From NCBI GenBank assembly GCA_027596075.1, contig JADGJC010000137.1, positions 1 to 64,000 of the forward strand: 64,000 bases of DNA, in the 5' to 3' direction. The translations under genes were made by a program, and so were the position numbers. Shown piece by piece: positions 23,030 to 35,035 of this stretch (the first letter of the stretch is position 1; each line of letters opens with the position of its first letter). The notes below the pieces were generated by a model. It was not told where the DNA came from. It worked only from the letters and a program-made list of their open reading frames with translations, and did no database searches. The stretch comes from Rhizophlyctis rosea (taxonomy: Eukaryota; Chytridiomycota; Chytridiomycetes; Rhizophlyctidales; Rhizophlyctidaceae).

Positions 23030-24657
23030 TCATCTCTTCACATACGCATTCTCCAGTCCATACTCTTGATATCCACCACCTTGCACCTGATAGGTTGGAG
23101 ACATTCTCCGATCGACGGGGACAAGTCTTGGCGTCATGGACGGACTGAGAGGTATTGATCTAGGCGACCCTGGCACCCCATTAACCGGCACCGACCTCGG
23201 ACTTCCCGGCGCAACCCTTCCATACCCATACTCCTCCCCCGGCACAACATACATCCCCTGATCCTCCGGATAGTTCCTCAACGACCACCCAGGCCCCTCC
23301 GAACTCTTTGCACTCGCCCTCTTGCCTCCAACATTCACCACAGGCATATCATACGAAACCCTATACTGCTCCTCCGCCCAATTCTCCCGATGTGTGATGT
23401 CCAACTCATCTGTCGGCATGACTCCCCTGCCCGCTCCCGCCCCACCACCAAACAACCCCGCATTGACGGGTGACCCAGGCATGGGCGGAAAACTCTCCCT
23501 CTGAGGCGACCGCAACGGTTTCTCCGTCAAAGGAAATCCACTCCCACTCCCCAACCCCGTCTCCGCATTCCAAGTCTTGATTTCCTCAGTCTCCCGGTGT
23601 GCGCGCATGATGGCTCGTAGTGTCAGCAGGTAATGAACGTAACTCAGGAAGTAGATGCGGAGGGCAATTTGGATGACGTAAGGGTATTCTTTGAAGTTTC
23701 TGATGACAACGATGACGAGGATGATGCCTATGATCATGGAGAGGAAGAGGGATATGATGACGGTGCGGGAGTGGCGGATTGCTTGTTGGGCTGATTGGGG
23801 GAGGGATGCGCGGTGTTCGAGACGGTTTTTGGCGAGGTTGTTGCGGATGCGGGTTAGGATCCAGATCGAGCATATCGTTAGCTGGATGTTTAGGAAAAGA
23901 AAGCATGGACGAAGACGTGATGAGTACCATCGTGCCGACATTTGTAATTTACCACTTCTCGAAAACCTACCGCAGCATCCAAAGCCAAGAACCAGTAGAA
24001 CGGAATCCCCAGAATATCCATGCGGTTCTTGGGCCATGATGGTGGTGAGCGGTACACCAAGTACATGATCCACGACGCTACTCCCATGTGCACTCCCACA
24101 GAAATAAGCATCAACGGATACATCAACCAATCCGGATACCACAAAACGGACTGGAAATGTTTATATGTCCAAAGACGGTTCAACAGCTATTGACGCAACA
24201 TTGTCAGTTTCAACCTTAGCATACCACAAACCCTGCGCCGCCAGAAGGAAAACTCACATGGCCAGCCATCGCAACCAACTGGAAAAACATCGCCCACTGC
24301 CCAATCCGATTGACGTTCGCGTTCGGCGTGCTAACGCCATTGGAATTCATGTTCACGTACACCGAGCACACATCCGAGAAGAAGAGTAGCGTCATGAGGA
24401 AGAAGATGTAAACAAACATGAGCATGCGGGCGGTGAGGGCGTTGCTGTTGACGCCGTTTTTGGCACCACGGGAAAGCCAGTAGAAGCGGACCATGTAGAT
24501 GAAGGCTGCTACCATGGCTATGCAGGAGACTATTAGGGAGAGCCATGTTACCTGGGATGGGGACATGTGTTAGTGGGGTCGCATGAGATTAGTTGGGTTA
24601 CGCGGCTAACGCCTGAGGACTTACCACGATGTTCGGGCCTATTGTTATGTCTGCCAT
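23030..24657 (-). CDS. Seven-helix membrane protein with long cytosolic tail
   Basis: Four exons fit: 24657-24625, 24551-24258, 24186-23971 and 23881-23030 (464 residues). Seven hydrophobic helices can be counted: WLSLIVSCIAMVAAFIYMV; MLMFVYIFFLMTLLFF; WAMFFQLVAMAG; YPLMLISVGVHMGVASWIM; ILGIPFYWFLALDAALTIC; ISLFLSMIIGIILVIVVI; and IALRIYFLSYVHYLL. A basic loop (RIRNNLAKNRLEHR) lies between helices 5 and 6. A Pro/Ser/Gly-rich tail of about 190 residues follows, with repeated GSPRSxP motifs, plausible phosphorylation sites. Topology and tail suggest a G-protein-coupled-receptor-like or transporter-accessory role. I recognise no family motif, so 'receptor' is inference. Exon 1 is only 11 codons; its ATG is the only one that joins in phase. 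Confidence 0.8.
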
Positions 24658-26265
24658 TATTTCGTCGGTAAATTAGTAATAATATAGGAGAGAAAGGCTA
24701 TAGGAAGTGGGTATATGATGAGGGTTTGCTGTGTGGCCACATTTACGCCGGCAGACGGTAACGATATGGTGTGGAAGAGACGGAGGTGCCGTAGCTGAGC
24801 GACGAGCTAGGTCGCATGGGTGGCAAACACTAAAGTCCTCCGTTGATGCCTTTCGTGTTATGATAGGAACTTCCCCGTGGAAAAAGTATGATTTCTGACG
24901 GTAAGAAAAGCGGGGGACGAACAGGACTCCTCTCATATTTGATTGCTTCCCTCCGCGCTTTCCCCGAATGTTCCCAACATTTCCTTCCCACCCATTTCCT
25001 CAGCCAACGACATCGTCCACAAACCGCTACAATCTCCCGCGCTGAGCCACCTGTACCAAGGTTGTATCTCGTTTAATCATCTAAAGCCCGTTTGTGTGAC
25101 AAACGGAGGACAAGTTAAGTAAATTTCCACTGTAAACAACTGGATCCAGACGGAACGGAGGGAACACAAGAACACCTCCTTGATGTCAGAGAACTCAAAA
25201 GGTCAAAGCGGACTCCGATCGTTCCGAGACGCCGTGCCGGTGGGTGCCGTCGGGGACTGGCCGGGGCTTGATGGATGAGACACACATGTTGCGGTAATCA
25301 GTTCATAAAATTGGGGAGGCAGGGTTATGCCCATGTGTAGCAAGCAACCATAGGCGCATGAATGATGAGGCAGATGCATTACCTCTGCGTGGAGGCGCTT
25401 GACTAAAGCGGCTTCACACAGGCTGAGACTCGTAAGAAGCTGAAAGACAACAGGGCTGTGCAGTTCACGGAGGCATCCCTACAGGCGAACGTCGTTCTTC
25501 TCTAGCTGGGGCCTACGTGAAAGCCGTTTACGGCAGGGGTGAACCCGAAGTAACATAAGCAACAGTCAAAATCGTGTTCCCATCGATCATTTGTGAGACA
25601 GCCCGTTACCGCCTTCGGGCTTTGCATTCCCCACCAAGGAAGAAGATGGAGGAGGTGAAAATGAATTGCGAGTCTTATCTCCGCTTGCCTCCGGTGGACA
25701 CCGTGGAAATTTGAGGGGTTGCCGTTCGTATTGCGCCACAGAAATTGCACGCGTCAGTCAAGATGGACGCATCAGCAAAATTCCCAGTGGGAAGTAGGTA
25801 TGACCATTGGCAACGCACGCAAGCACGTCTGCACGTCACTTGAAGATGCGTTTTCAGTTGCGTGATTCATTTTCCTCCTTTTCTTGCCGCAGCAAGTGGC
25901 AATGTGGGCCCTCGCCGCTTGGAATTCGCAAAGTCGACTGGAAAGTTCAATTGATCAACCCCAATATGGAATTATTACATTCCGCGCCCAGATGTTCAGA
26001 CACCCTGCCGCAGTTTCGGCCATTCGGACGCTTCGGAGCCGCCGAAAAATAGGGTTTATCCCCTCCCGCAACTTCGACTCGATGCGTCAACAACGTCAAC
26101 ACAAGCACCCTGAACCGGCCCACCTATAAATTTCCAACCTGTCAAAACTGGTGTCTCGGGTGTTCCAATAGCCCCTCACTCACTACCGGCATATCTTTAA
26201 AGTAATCTCCGTCTCACAAGCACCTCGGACTTACAACCCAGCATCAAAACATAACAAAAATCATC
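24658..26265. other. Intergenic region (1.6 kb)
   Basis: Divergent upstream region of the seven-helix gene (-) and the START/glyoxalase fusion gene (+). A TATAAAT at about 26125 lies roughly 140 bases before the fusion gene's ATG. Short open frames are present without motifs. No RNA gene or mobile element was recognised. Confidence 0.5.
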
Positions 26266-27471
26266 ATGACTCATGAAAAGACCAACGGCACCAAGCGCAG
26301 CGCTGAGGAAGCTCCTCCAACCACACCCACAGCAAAGAAAGTCGCCACAAGCGCTGACAAAACCGACACGAAAGCGGACGGCATCGTCGACTTGGGCGGC
26401 GAAATCCGCATCACAGAAACGTTTGGTGTAGCTTCTAATGAGGTATGGTCAAATTGCTTTGAGCTGCTTTGGTAAATTGTGCGACTTTGCGGTAACAAGT
26501 GAAAACCGTACCATCATAGATCTATGAACTTCTACTGGACGAAAAACGCTTCAGCGAAGTTGCGGGATTCCCCATGTCGATAGGCAAAGAACTGTTCAAA
26601 GAATACACTTGTCCGGGATCGACGAGCCAGAACGTTCATCTTGTTCCCAACAAACTTATTGGTACGTCATATAATGTCTCCCTCTTCTCCCGACTCTCTT
26701 CACCTTCTAAACGGCAACCCTTCCCTCTAGTACAAGAATCCTGGTCAACCCCAGCATCCCCACGCTCAACCCTGATCTTCAAATTCACGGACACAGCAGG
26801 CGGCGAGTGCGGCATTCTTACGAAATTGGACTTTACGCAGATCAATATTAGTAAAGAGTTAGCGGAACAGGCTGAACCAATCTTCAGGGAGTTGTTTGAT
26901 AAGATTAGAACGTACTTGAAGGATGAGAAGGGCCAGAAGGAGAAGATGAGGAAGGGTCGGAATCTATGTCATTTTGAGATTCCTTGCAAGGTAAGCGATC
27001 AATCATCAAGATGGATTACTAAGTCACTCCCAGGACAGGCACATGTTTGCCTTTCCAGAGTATAGTTGCTCACGTTGTCTCACTCCGTTTATATCATCGA
27101 ACATACAGGACATCGAACGAGCCTCCAAATTCTACGCCACCGTCCTCGACTGGCAAATCGAAAAATGGGGCGACTACACCGCGTTCCGTTCAGGTCCCAA
27201 GACCGCTCCCTGGGGTTGGGTCGACGGCGGGTTTCTCGACCTCACCGCACCCGACGCAACACGTACTCGCGCGTCCACCATCGCCGACTACACTCAAGCA
27301 GCAGCTTATGCACCCTACTTTGAGGCACACCCTGTCGAGGAGTCTGAGAAGAAAGTTGAGGCAGCTGGTGGAAAGGTGTTGAAGAGTAAGACAAAGGAGT
27401 GGTGGGGTACGGTGGCGGAGTGCTTGGATACGGAGGGGAACCGGTTTTTTTTGTATAGTTCGCCGCAGTGA
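26266..27471 (+). CDS. Fusion of AHSA1/START-like domain and glyoxalase-like (VOC) domain
   Basis: Four exons fit: 26266-26442, 26520-26661, 26731-26990 and 27109-27471 (313 residues). After a Lys/Thr-rich N-terminus (about 45 residues), residues 46-170 look like an SRPBCC/AHSA1-type fold: GGEIRITETFGVASNEIYELLLDEKRF-like start, then VPNKLIVQESW and LTKLDFTQINIS. A Lys-rich linker leads to a vicinal-oxygen-chelate domain from about residue 188: HFEIPCKDIERASKFYATVLDW, a GWVDGGFLDL strand and the C-terminal EAAGGKVL / CLDTEGNRFFLYSS, all typical of VOC proteins. AHSA1-like domains bind lipids or Hsp90; VOC domains are metal-dependent isomerases, dioxygenases or resistance proteins. No substrate can be assigned. 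The intron lies exactly at the domain boundary, suggesting the fusion arose by exon joining. Confidence 0.85.
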
Positions 27472-29146
27472 GAGTTGAATTGATGAAATTGATGATAGGT
27501 GGTGGTTGGGGCGTGAGGGATGCTTGGTTGTTGATGTAAATAAACCGATTTTTGGTCCATTCTGAATATAAATATATTATTCTCATTTTATAATGAGAAT
27601 CTTGATAGTGAATCGAAGAGCAGATTTTTTCTCGTTAATTAGCTACGGAGAAAAGCTGTTGGACATATACACGTTCCCCTTTGGCTCCGCGAGTTCTGCA
27701 TGCATACATTGTGACCCAACTGCGGCAGCACACCACGAACTCAAGAAGCTTGGAATACCCAGTCAACGAATGTACTGGAGAATAGATTGGCAGCAGTCAA
27801 ACAATCTCAATCTTGAAAGGTGTTTCATTCTATTAGCGCATGCTATCAATTTGATCTCTTGGGAAAGTCACCGATGTCTGTTTCCCACCAGCCAGCGTCC
27901 TGTCGCATTGGACACGGTGTTAAGTCCGGGGAGGTGATTCACATGTGTGATTGTTATTCCGTCCAAGCGGGTGCTGCCGCAGTCCTGAACTATGTCAAAA
28001 CGCATTGTGCCACATCCGACCTAACCCGTTCACAAAGTTCTACATTTCAAGATTCTTGCCTCCTTAAAGCAGCTATCACCAGCCCGAATGCGTAATTGCA
28101 TATAGCGTTGAACAAGTCGCAAGTGTCAGAAGCACAATGATCTTCAGTCTTCCCGTATGGAGACCCAGAGGAAGACCGCGACATTGGTTCTCTCCGTACC
28201 TGCGACCGGGATATCCTTTCGAATCCACATCGGCAAGGATTGATTAATGGAAGGCAAGTGAGCGCGCTGGCTGCCTCACTTAGGTTAGTTAGGCTTAGAT
28301 GATTCCCTCCGAAGCATCACATGCTCTACTGTTCACTGCTCACCGTAGTGCGGAACGGTTTCAGTCAGCTATCGCCAAAACTGTAGGCACAATGCTCTCC
28401 GTGTTGGAAGGGAATCAGGAATAAATGGAGAAACCATTGCCCATCGAACTCTGAATTCGGTATAAAACGTTCTCAGTCTTGCCTAACGCTCGGGATTTTT
28501 TGGAGGTTCGAAAAGGGGTAATTCCTTTCCCACCGGGAATGCTATCAAATCTTGAGGACGTTGAGGGTAGTCTTTATCAGACGCAGCTGCAGTGGTTAGG
28601 CGTCGTTGTGCAGCCACTGTGCCTGCCCTCAGATGACTTTGCCGCCATCAGACAAATGAACGAATGAAGAACTGTTCCAAATTTACGTCAATCATCACCG
28701 AGGCTTGCACTCGCTTGTTCTTTCATGTTACACATAGTGACACACAGTCACACCAGCAATGCCACTTCCTTCTATAATGGGCTAATAGAGTGTTCTTGTG
28801 CCACAAAGCCACATGCGTCTATTCCATTATGGAATGTCGCGTGGACAGCTGATGGTGGCACGGTTATCTGTCCAGTTGCCCAGTGCCCCAAAAATGCCCC
28901 CAACCTGCAAGGTCCCCCCAATCGGATGCATTTGCTGCGATACGCACGCCTCGGCGCCAAGACACCCTTTGCCCCGCAAAGCCATCAACAGCTTGTTTAT
29001 AAACATACCCATCAACCAACATATCCACTTGCCCTGCTACAAACAATCTACCTTCTACCTTCAGCAAAAACTATCAACGAAAAATAATCAAACCTCAATA
29101 CCCATATTCTGCAACCTTACCTCCTCATAAGCACAGTATCATCACA
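27472..29146. other. Intergenic region (1.7 kb)
   Basis: No convincing gene between the fusion gene and the secreted glycoprotein gene. Open frames of about 115 codons at 27593-28095 have no motif. A TATAAAC near 28999 lies about 150 bases upstream of the next ATG and may be its TATA box. Confidence 0.5.
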
Positions 29147-30364
29147 ATGATCAGGTCATTCCAACTCGTCTCGCTGGTCGCCCTCCTCCCCTCCGCCTTC
29201 GCCGGTACCCCCACTCGCAGACAAGCTGGTGCCGCCCCAACGAGCAACGTCCCAAACGCAACGCTGTGTGAGCAGAAGAACTGGAACTTGGGAGGTGCAG
29301 TAGACCCGAACGCTCCCCCTCAACCATGGCCCGTCTCTGGTCAGCAGGTTTACATCCAGGATGATCTGGTAAGTCTCGATCTACTGCTCTTTCCATCAGT
29401 CAAACGCAAATGCTGATATCATGCTTGCTGCAGAACTTCTGCATCAACCTCCCAAACTCGGATGACCCATACTTGGTATGTAACTGACAGGCACTCCAAA
29501 CATCTTTCTGCTACCAACCAACTCACATCAACCCGCATCTTAGAAATACTACTACTACTCCCGAGGACAGGCCCCCACCATTGTCGAAGCCGAAGGATAC
29601 GTCCAATCCTTCTGCATGGGCAACTACCTTGCCCCCGGCGCCAAAGCCATGCCCGTCGGAGGCATCACAGCCGCCCATGTCGAAGACCACACCAACAACC
29701 CAACCGGCCAAAAATACATCCAAATCACCGGCCGTATGAACTGCACCGCCTTGAACATCAACTGTATCGGGACCGCGCCTGGTGCTTACGATGATGGAGG
29801 ACAATGTAAGTATACTTGATGTACCTTTTCAAACTGCAAATCGCACATATGACATGAGTATTCCGATTCGACTGCCTCACACGTACATCATCTCACACAG
29901 TCGACGACGTCCCTTACAACAACTGCGGCAAAGAACCCTACTCCGGCCCCGACGCCTCCAAAATGTCCAACCTAAACCACTACGTCGAACAAGCCGGCGA
30001 CGGCATCTTCTGCATGCGCATCTGCGACGGCGACCAACAGCTCGGCAGCCCTTGTAACGTCAAGAACGATACCGCGGGTTGCTTCGCGACTATGAACATG
30101 GTCGATAGGAGCGGGTTCAGTTACTTCAATGCTGGTACTGGGCAGGTTAGGAATGATACCCCCACGACCGCGGATACTGTGAGTACGACTACTACTGCGA
30201 CTACGACGAGTGCGATGATGACGGGAAGTTCGACAACGGCGAGCGCGACGGCGTCGCCGACGGGGACGGCGCAGGGGGCTGGGTCGGGTGCGGGGATGAA
30301 TGTGGTTGTTGTGGGTGTGGTGGTGGGGGCTTCGGCTGTGTTGGGGCTGTTCATGGCGCTTTGA
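29147..30364 (+). CDS. Secreted GPI-type glycoprotein, macrophage-activating-glycoprotein-like
   Basis: Four exons fit: 29147-29368, 29434-29475, 29544-29805 and 29901-30364 (329 residues). A signal peptide (residues 1-19, ending AFA) is followed by a dibasic site (TRRQAG). The body carries spaced Cys residues and family-like motifs: NFCINLPN, VQSFCMGN, KYIQITGRMNC, DDGGQFDD, GDGIFCMRICDG and NDTAGCFATMNM. This order resembles the fungal cell-surface family annotated as macrophage-activating glycoprotein. N-glycosylation sites are visible (NAT, NCT, NDT). A Thr/Ser/Ala-rich stalk and a C-terminal hydrophobic tail (VVVVGVVVGASAVLGLFMAL) fit a GPI-anchor signal. Function in chytrids is unknown; a cell-wall or adhesion role is inference. 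Confidence 0.82.
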
Positions 30365-30945
30365 GCGGGAACTTGAGTCTGAAATCTGCATTTGGATTAG
30401 AAGAAGCTATGATAGTTTAGCGGTGTTGTGAGAACTTCAATAGTATCAGAACAGTCGGGTAGGATATTCAGCGCCAGATTGTTTTAGTTGACTTTTGTAG
30501 GGTAGTGGTGGATCCGCGTAGATCTTAGTACAGCCATAGATGTATTTTACGTCAGTATTGCCCCGCCAGTCGGGGGAGATCGGGACTGGCTGTGTAAACA
30601 TCATGTACAATATGGAGTTCAACGAAACGAGGAATGACAGCTTTTTTGACTGTACTGTCAACAGGTTGGTTTTGCTGACATCATTATGCATAAGCAAAAT
30701 TCGCACAATTGGGTAAAAAAACGGGATATTCCTGTGTTGGTAGCCCGTAACCGCCAACCTACACCAACAGCTTTTCCCGTATCAAATCTTGTCCTGCAAC
30801 GAATGGACCCTGAAGACCCTAACCCCACCTGATGATGGGTGGGACCGCTTGTGCAACGGTGCAACCTAGATCTTGAATTTGAACCTTGAATTCCACGCAC
30901 AAACAAAGCAAGATCTTTCCTCAACGGTTCTTACAACTACCAAAA
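30365..30945. other. Intergenic region
   Basis: About 580 bases between the glycoprotein gene and the mannosidase gene. No motif-bearing frame or RNA gene was recognised. Confidence 0.5.
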
Positions 30946-33584
30946 ATGTATAGACCGCTGGGAAGGTCAGCAGGAGGTTTACCAATGTATAAAGCAGGAA
31001 GAGACGGTGGTTATGATAATGCAAAGACATTCAAGGGCAATAGGGGGTTGCTGTGGGTAGGTTGGGCCGCGGGGGTTTCTCTTTTCCCACAAAAGTAAGT
31101 TTGCGGGTGTCGCTGACTTCCCCTCATCTTGTCAGGGTATTCGCCAATTCTTAGCGCGGCGGCGGTGGGAGCGCATCCTAGTTCTTATCCTGCTATTCTT
31201 TGTGGTATATTATTACTATCCACGCGCCGATGAGTCGGACGTTGATAGTGCTGTCGACGAGAACGCAACGCCCACGTTGGACCCCGCCCTAGCCCTCAAT
31301 GCGTCGGACCCCTCTGCCAAACCGCAGGCTGTGGTCACGCCGTTGGTAGGCAAACCTGTAGATGCCCCGCCTACAAAGGCCCCCGAGTCCAAACCGCTTG
31401 ATAGCGCAAAGGCTGCCGTGAAAGAGGAGGCACAGAAGGTGGCGGACGGGAAGGCTAAGGAGCAGCCGCAACAGGATTATGCTCCACCACCGGTCGCACC
31501 ACCAGCGTCCTTGGCCCTTAGTAGCGAGCACAAAGCACTATGGAAGACTCGGCAAAAGGCCGTCGTAGGGGCATTCCGACACGCATGGAAGGGATACAAG
31601 GATCACGCGTGGGGCAAGGACCATCTCCTACCCATCAGCAAAACCGGCAAAGATTGGTTCGGCCTCGGCTTGACAATCATCGATTCCCTGGATACCGCCT
31701 ACATCATGGGAGAAATGGACGTCTTCAACGAGGCAAAAGCCTGGGTCGCCAAAGACCTAAAATTCGACAGCGACGAGAACTCCAACGTCTTCGAAATCAC
31801 CATCCGAGTCCTAGGCGGTCTCCTATCCGCCTACCACCTCAGCGGAGAAACAGAAAAACCCCTCCTAGACAAAGCAGTAGAACTAGCCAACATCCTCCTG
31901 AAAGCCTTCGAAACAAAAACGAAAATTCCCCTAGCGTCCGTTAATTTCCATAAACGGATAGCTGTTGCTGCGCATGATAATATGGGCGCTAGCAGCACGT
32001 CGGAAGTCACGACGTTGCAGATGGAGTTCAAGTATTTGGCGTATTTGACGGGGGAGCCAAAGTATTGGAATGCTGTGCAGGAGGTCAGCAAGATTGTGAA
32101 GGAGTTGCCGAAGAAGGATGGGTTGGTGCCCTTGTTTATTTTCCCGGAGACGGCGTCGTTTTTGGATGGGGATATTCGGTTGGGAAGTCGGGCGGATAGT
32201 TATTATGGTAAATTGTTCATGCCCAAACCCGATACATTCTTAAGCGCGACACATGCAAACTCACCATTCCTTCTTGCCAAAAAACAGAATACCTCGCAAA
32301 ACAATACTTCCAAACAAACTACACCGAAACAACCTACCACACCGAATTCAACCTCGCCATCGACGGCGTCCGCAAACACCTCCTAGCCCTCTCCCACCCG
32401 AACGAACTCTTCTACATAGGCGAACTCCAAAACTACCCTAACCTCCGATTCTCCCCGAAAATGGACCACTTAGTCTGTTTCCTCCCCACCGTCCTCGCTC
32501 TTACCGCCACGAAAGGTAAACGCGTCACCGCTGCGGAAAGAGGGAAAATGAGCGTACGGGACCGGTTGGATTTAGAGCTTGCGGAGGAGTTGACGAGAGG
32601 GTGTTACGAACAGTATCGACAGACGAAGAGTGGTATAGCACCGGAGATTGTGTATTGGAAGGAACAACAACCCCCCACATCCACCTCCTCTTCTTCCTCC
32701 CTCGCGGAACGTATCTTCGCGATTCAGAAACAAGTTACATCCGACCTTTATTCCGTCGACGTTATTCCCGAACGATACCTTAACTCCACTCTAACAACCA
32801 CCATCCCACCCTCGCTAGCGGGTCGGGCGGAAATTCGGCCACTTTATGGGAAGGAGGGGGAGGGAAGGTGGGAGGAGGATTTTGTTATACATAGTAGTGA
32901 TAGTCATAATTGGTTGAGACCGGAGACGGTAGAGGCGCTTTTTACTATGTGGAGGGTGACGGGGTATGAGAAGTATCGGGAGTGGGGGTGGGAGGTTTTT
33001 GAGAGTTTTGAGAGGTGGGCGAAGGTTGAGGGTGGGGGGTATAGTAATTTGGTGAGTTTTTTTTTTGGTTTGTTTTTTGTTTTTGGGTTTTTTTTTNNNN
33101 NNNNNNCTACCCCGCGCCCGCTCCCTTCCAGCGCGCCCCCCCCCCCCGCCCGCGCCCCGCCCCGGGGGCGCTTGTGTGTGTCTGTGTGGAGAGAAACTTG
33201 CCTCTTGATCTAGTAGGGAGTGAAGGGGAAGAATTGCACCCTGATAAGCATCATTGCTTTGTGGGGAGGCATGTCGTTTGACTTCATCCAACTCCATTTA
33301 AAAGCCCTAACATCCATCCCTTCCACCCCAACCCCCAGGACGACGTCCGCAAAGTCCCACCCACAAAAACAGACAAGATGGAGACGTTCTTCCTTGGTGA
33401 GACGTTAAAGTACTTTTATCTCCTTTTCACGGACGAGACGGCGGCGGATCGGAGCGAGGATGCTGGTGGGGGGTTGGTGATTCCGTTGGATAAGTATGTG
33501 TTTAATACGGAGGCGCATCCGTTTCCGGTGTTTGAGGTTGGGGAGGGGGGACGGTTGAGGAAGGGGGAGTTGGTGTGGCTTTAG
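30946..33584 (+). CDS. Class I alpha-1,2-mannosidase (GH47), type II membrane protein
   Basis: Four exons fit: 30946-31056, 31136-32207, 32288-33051 and 33339-33584 (730 residues). A cytosolic N-terminus with Arg cluster (ARRRWER) precedes one signal-anchor helix ([15 protein letters not shown], about 51-65). A Pro/Ala/Lys-rich stem of about 100 residues follows. The catalytic domain from about 165 has GH47 landmarks: [52 protein letters not shown] and FNTEAHP (Ca-binding Thr). The two Cys of the conserved disulphide are present. Family role: trimming of Man9GlcNAc2 on glycoproteins in the ER or Golgi; the stem and basic N-terminus favour Golgi. Intron 1 could use a second donor, but only GTAGGT at 31057 keeps the frame. 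Intron 3 (33052-33338) contains an assembly gap, so its true length is unknown. Confidence 0.95.
33097..33106. other. Assembly gap (10 N) inside intron 3 of the mannosidase gene
   Basis: Ten N with a T-rich run on the left and C/G homopolymer-like sequence on the right (33107-33175). The coding frame is unaffected because exons 3 and 4 join in phase 0 across it. Confidence 0.98.
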
Positions 33585-33865
33585 ATTTGATGATGGAGAA
33601 AAGAAAGGGGGGAATGGGGGATTTGTATATGTGTAATTTATTTTGGTGTGGGACGGGACGGGTTGGGAGGTTGTATTGATGACTCCGTAAAAGTTCTGCT
33701 GTGGAATATGATTAGATGGCCCGTCGAAGGGGCGGAGAGCTTTTCCCCATCCGCAACCCAAAAAGAATGTTTGATGATGTTCGCGGAACTCCCGGTTTAT
33801 GATATCACGATTTAACGCATTATGCGGTCAGCAGCATATGGTATATTGACAAAAAAAGAAACGCC

Positions 33866-34349
33866 TCACAACTCATCCCTAACACCCGCAAAACCCCTCT
33901 TAACCCTCTCCTGAACGCGTTCACCCATCCGTTCGCCGAATGTGCCGATATCTTCCAAAACCTTCTCCCCGCCCTTGACGGCGCGTTTGACGCGGTCGCC
34001 GACTGAGCCCGAAGCCTTACGGTGATGGCGATGTTGTGTGTTGTGGATGCCGCGGATTTTGATGGGTTGGGAGTGCGATTGGGGACTGGGAGTGTTTGGG
34101 TCAGTGGTTTGTGCGTTGTAGGTTTCGGGCTGTTGTTGGCGCAAGCCTAGGAAGGAGGGTGGGGGGTATATTTGGTTCTAGGGGTGGTGAGGTTAGGTTT
34201 TATGGGGTGTGAAGTTTTGGTGATCTTTTTGAAAGGGGTTTGACGAGGGTGAGAGGGTGGATGTGTGAGGGACTTACGTCTGTTTGGGCGAGGGTTGGTG
34301 TGATGAGGGCTAGGAGGGTGAGGGCGATGATGGTGATGGTGGAGCGCAT
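33866..34349 (-). CDS. Small secretory-pathway protein with two RVKR sites and RDEL end
   Basis: Two exons fit: 34349-34278 and 34177-33866 (127 residues). The ATG at 34349 opens a clear signal peptide (MRSTITIIALTLLALITPTLAQT). The spliced product continues with a Pro/Gln/His-rich region, then two identical tetrabasic-type sites RVKR at residues 86-89 and 115-118. Between them lies an amphipathic, highly charged segment (EKVLEDIGTFGERMGERV). The last four residues are RDEL. There are no cysteines. RVKR matches convertase recognition, so the segment could be released as a peptide; alternatively RDEL could act as an ER-retrieval signal of the KDEL/HDEL type. Both are inference. No family recognised. 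Confidence 0.75.
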
Positions 34350-35035
34350 TTTTTGTGGATATGTGGGTGTGTTGAGCGGGTTATGGATGATCCAAGATGG
34401 TTTGGAGGTAAGGTCCTTGTTAGACTTTGGTCTACCAGTTTGAGAGGAATGAAGATAAGGTTGGAAAGCTGGCAGGTTCTGGAATTGATGGCACTTCATC
34501 TATGCGGGTCCCTCTCCACGTATGCTTATGTCAGCGGTGTGGATTTGTTTACTGGGTGATCAGAGATGAAGTACCTCCCGCAATGATGCACCGGCATTGG
34601 CGCTGTGATGGAGGATGACACAAGGAAGGGAACGCAAGAATACTTGCATTGCAATGCGTGATCGACGTCATTTTGATGTGTTGATACCTATGCGTCTTGA
34701 TCCATTACATGGTCATTGTTTACCAGCCAGGCGCAGAAGAAGTACGCAATCTCTAATTTACATACTCGCTCAACCTTGAATCATAACATATATATAATAA
34801 TGGTTACGAGTCGGTGGCAGCACAACATACATTGCTCACAACTTGTCTCTGAAATCCCAAAGGGTCCGGTATCCACATTTTTTTTTCTTCCTTCTGTGAA
34901 GGATCCTTGCCTTCTTCTCCACACCCTATAATACAGCCCGCTCGACCCCAAATTCCTCACCGTTTACCGGTATCGGTGATCAAAGCTACTCGTCCCAATC
35001 CTAACTCCCCACCCTACATTTCCCAACTCCACATA
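34350..35035. other. Intergenic region
   Basis: About 690 bases upstream of the small secretory protein gene and downstream of the second ankyrin-like gene, both on the minus strand. No gene or repeat was recognised. Confidence 0.5.
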
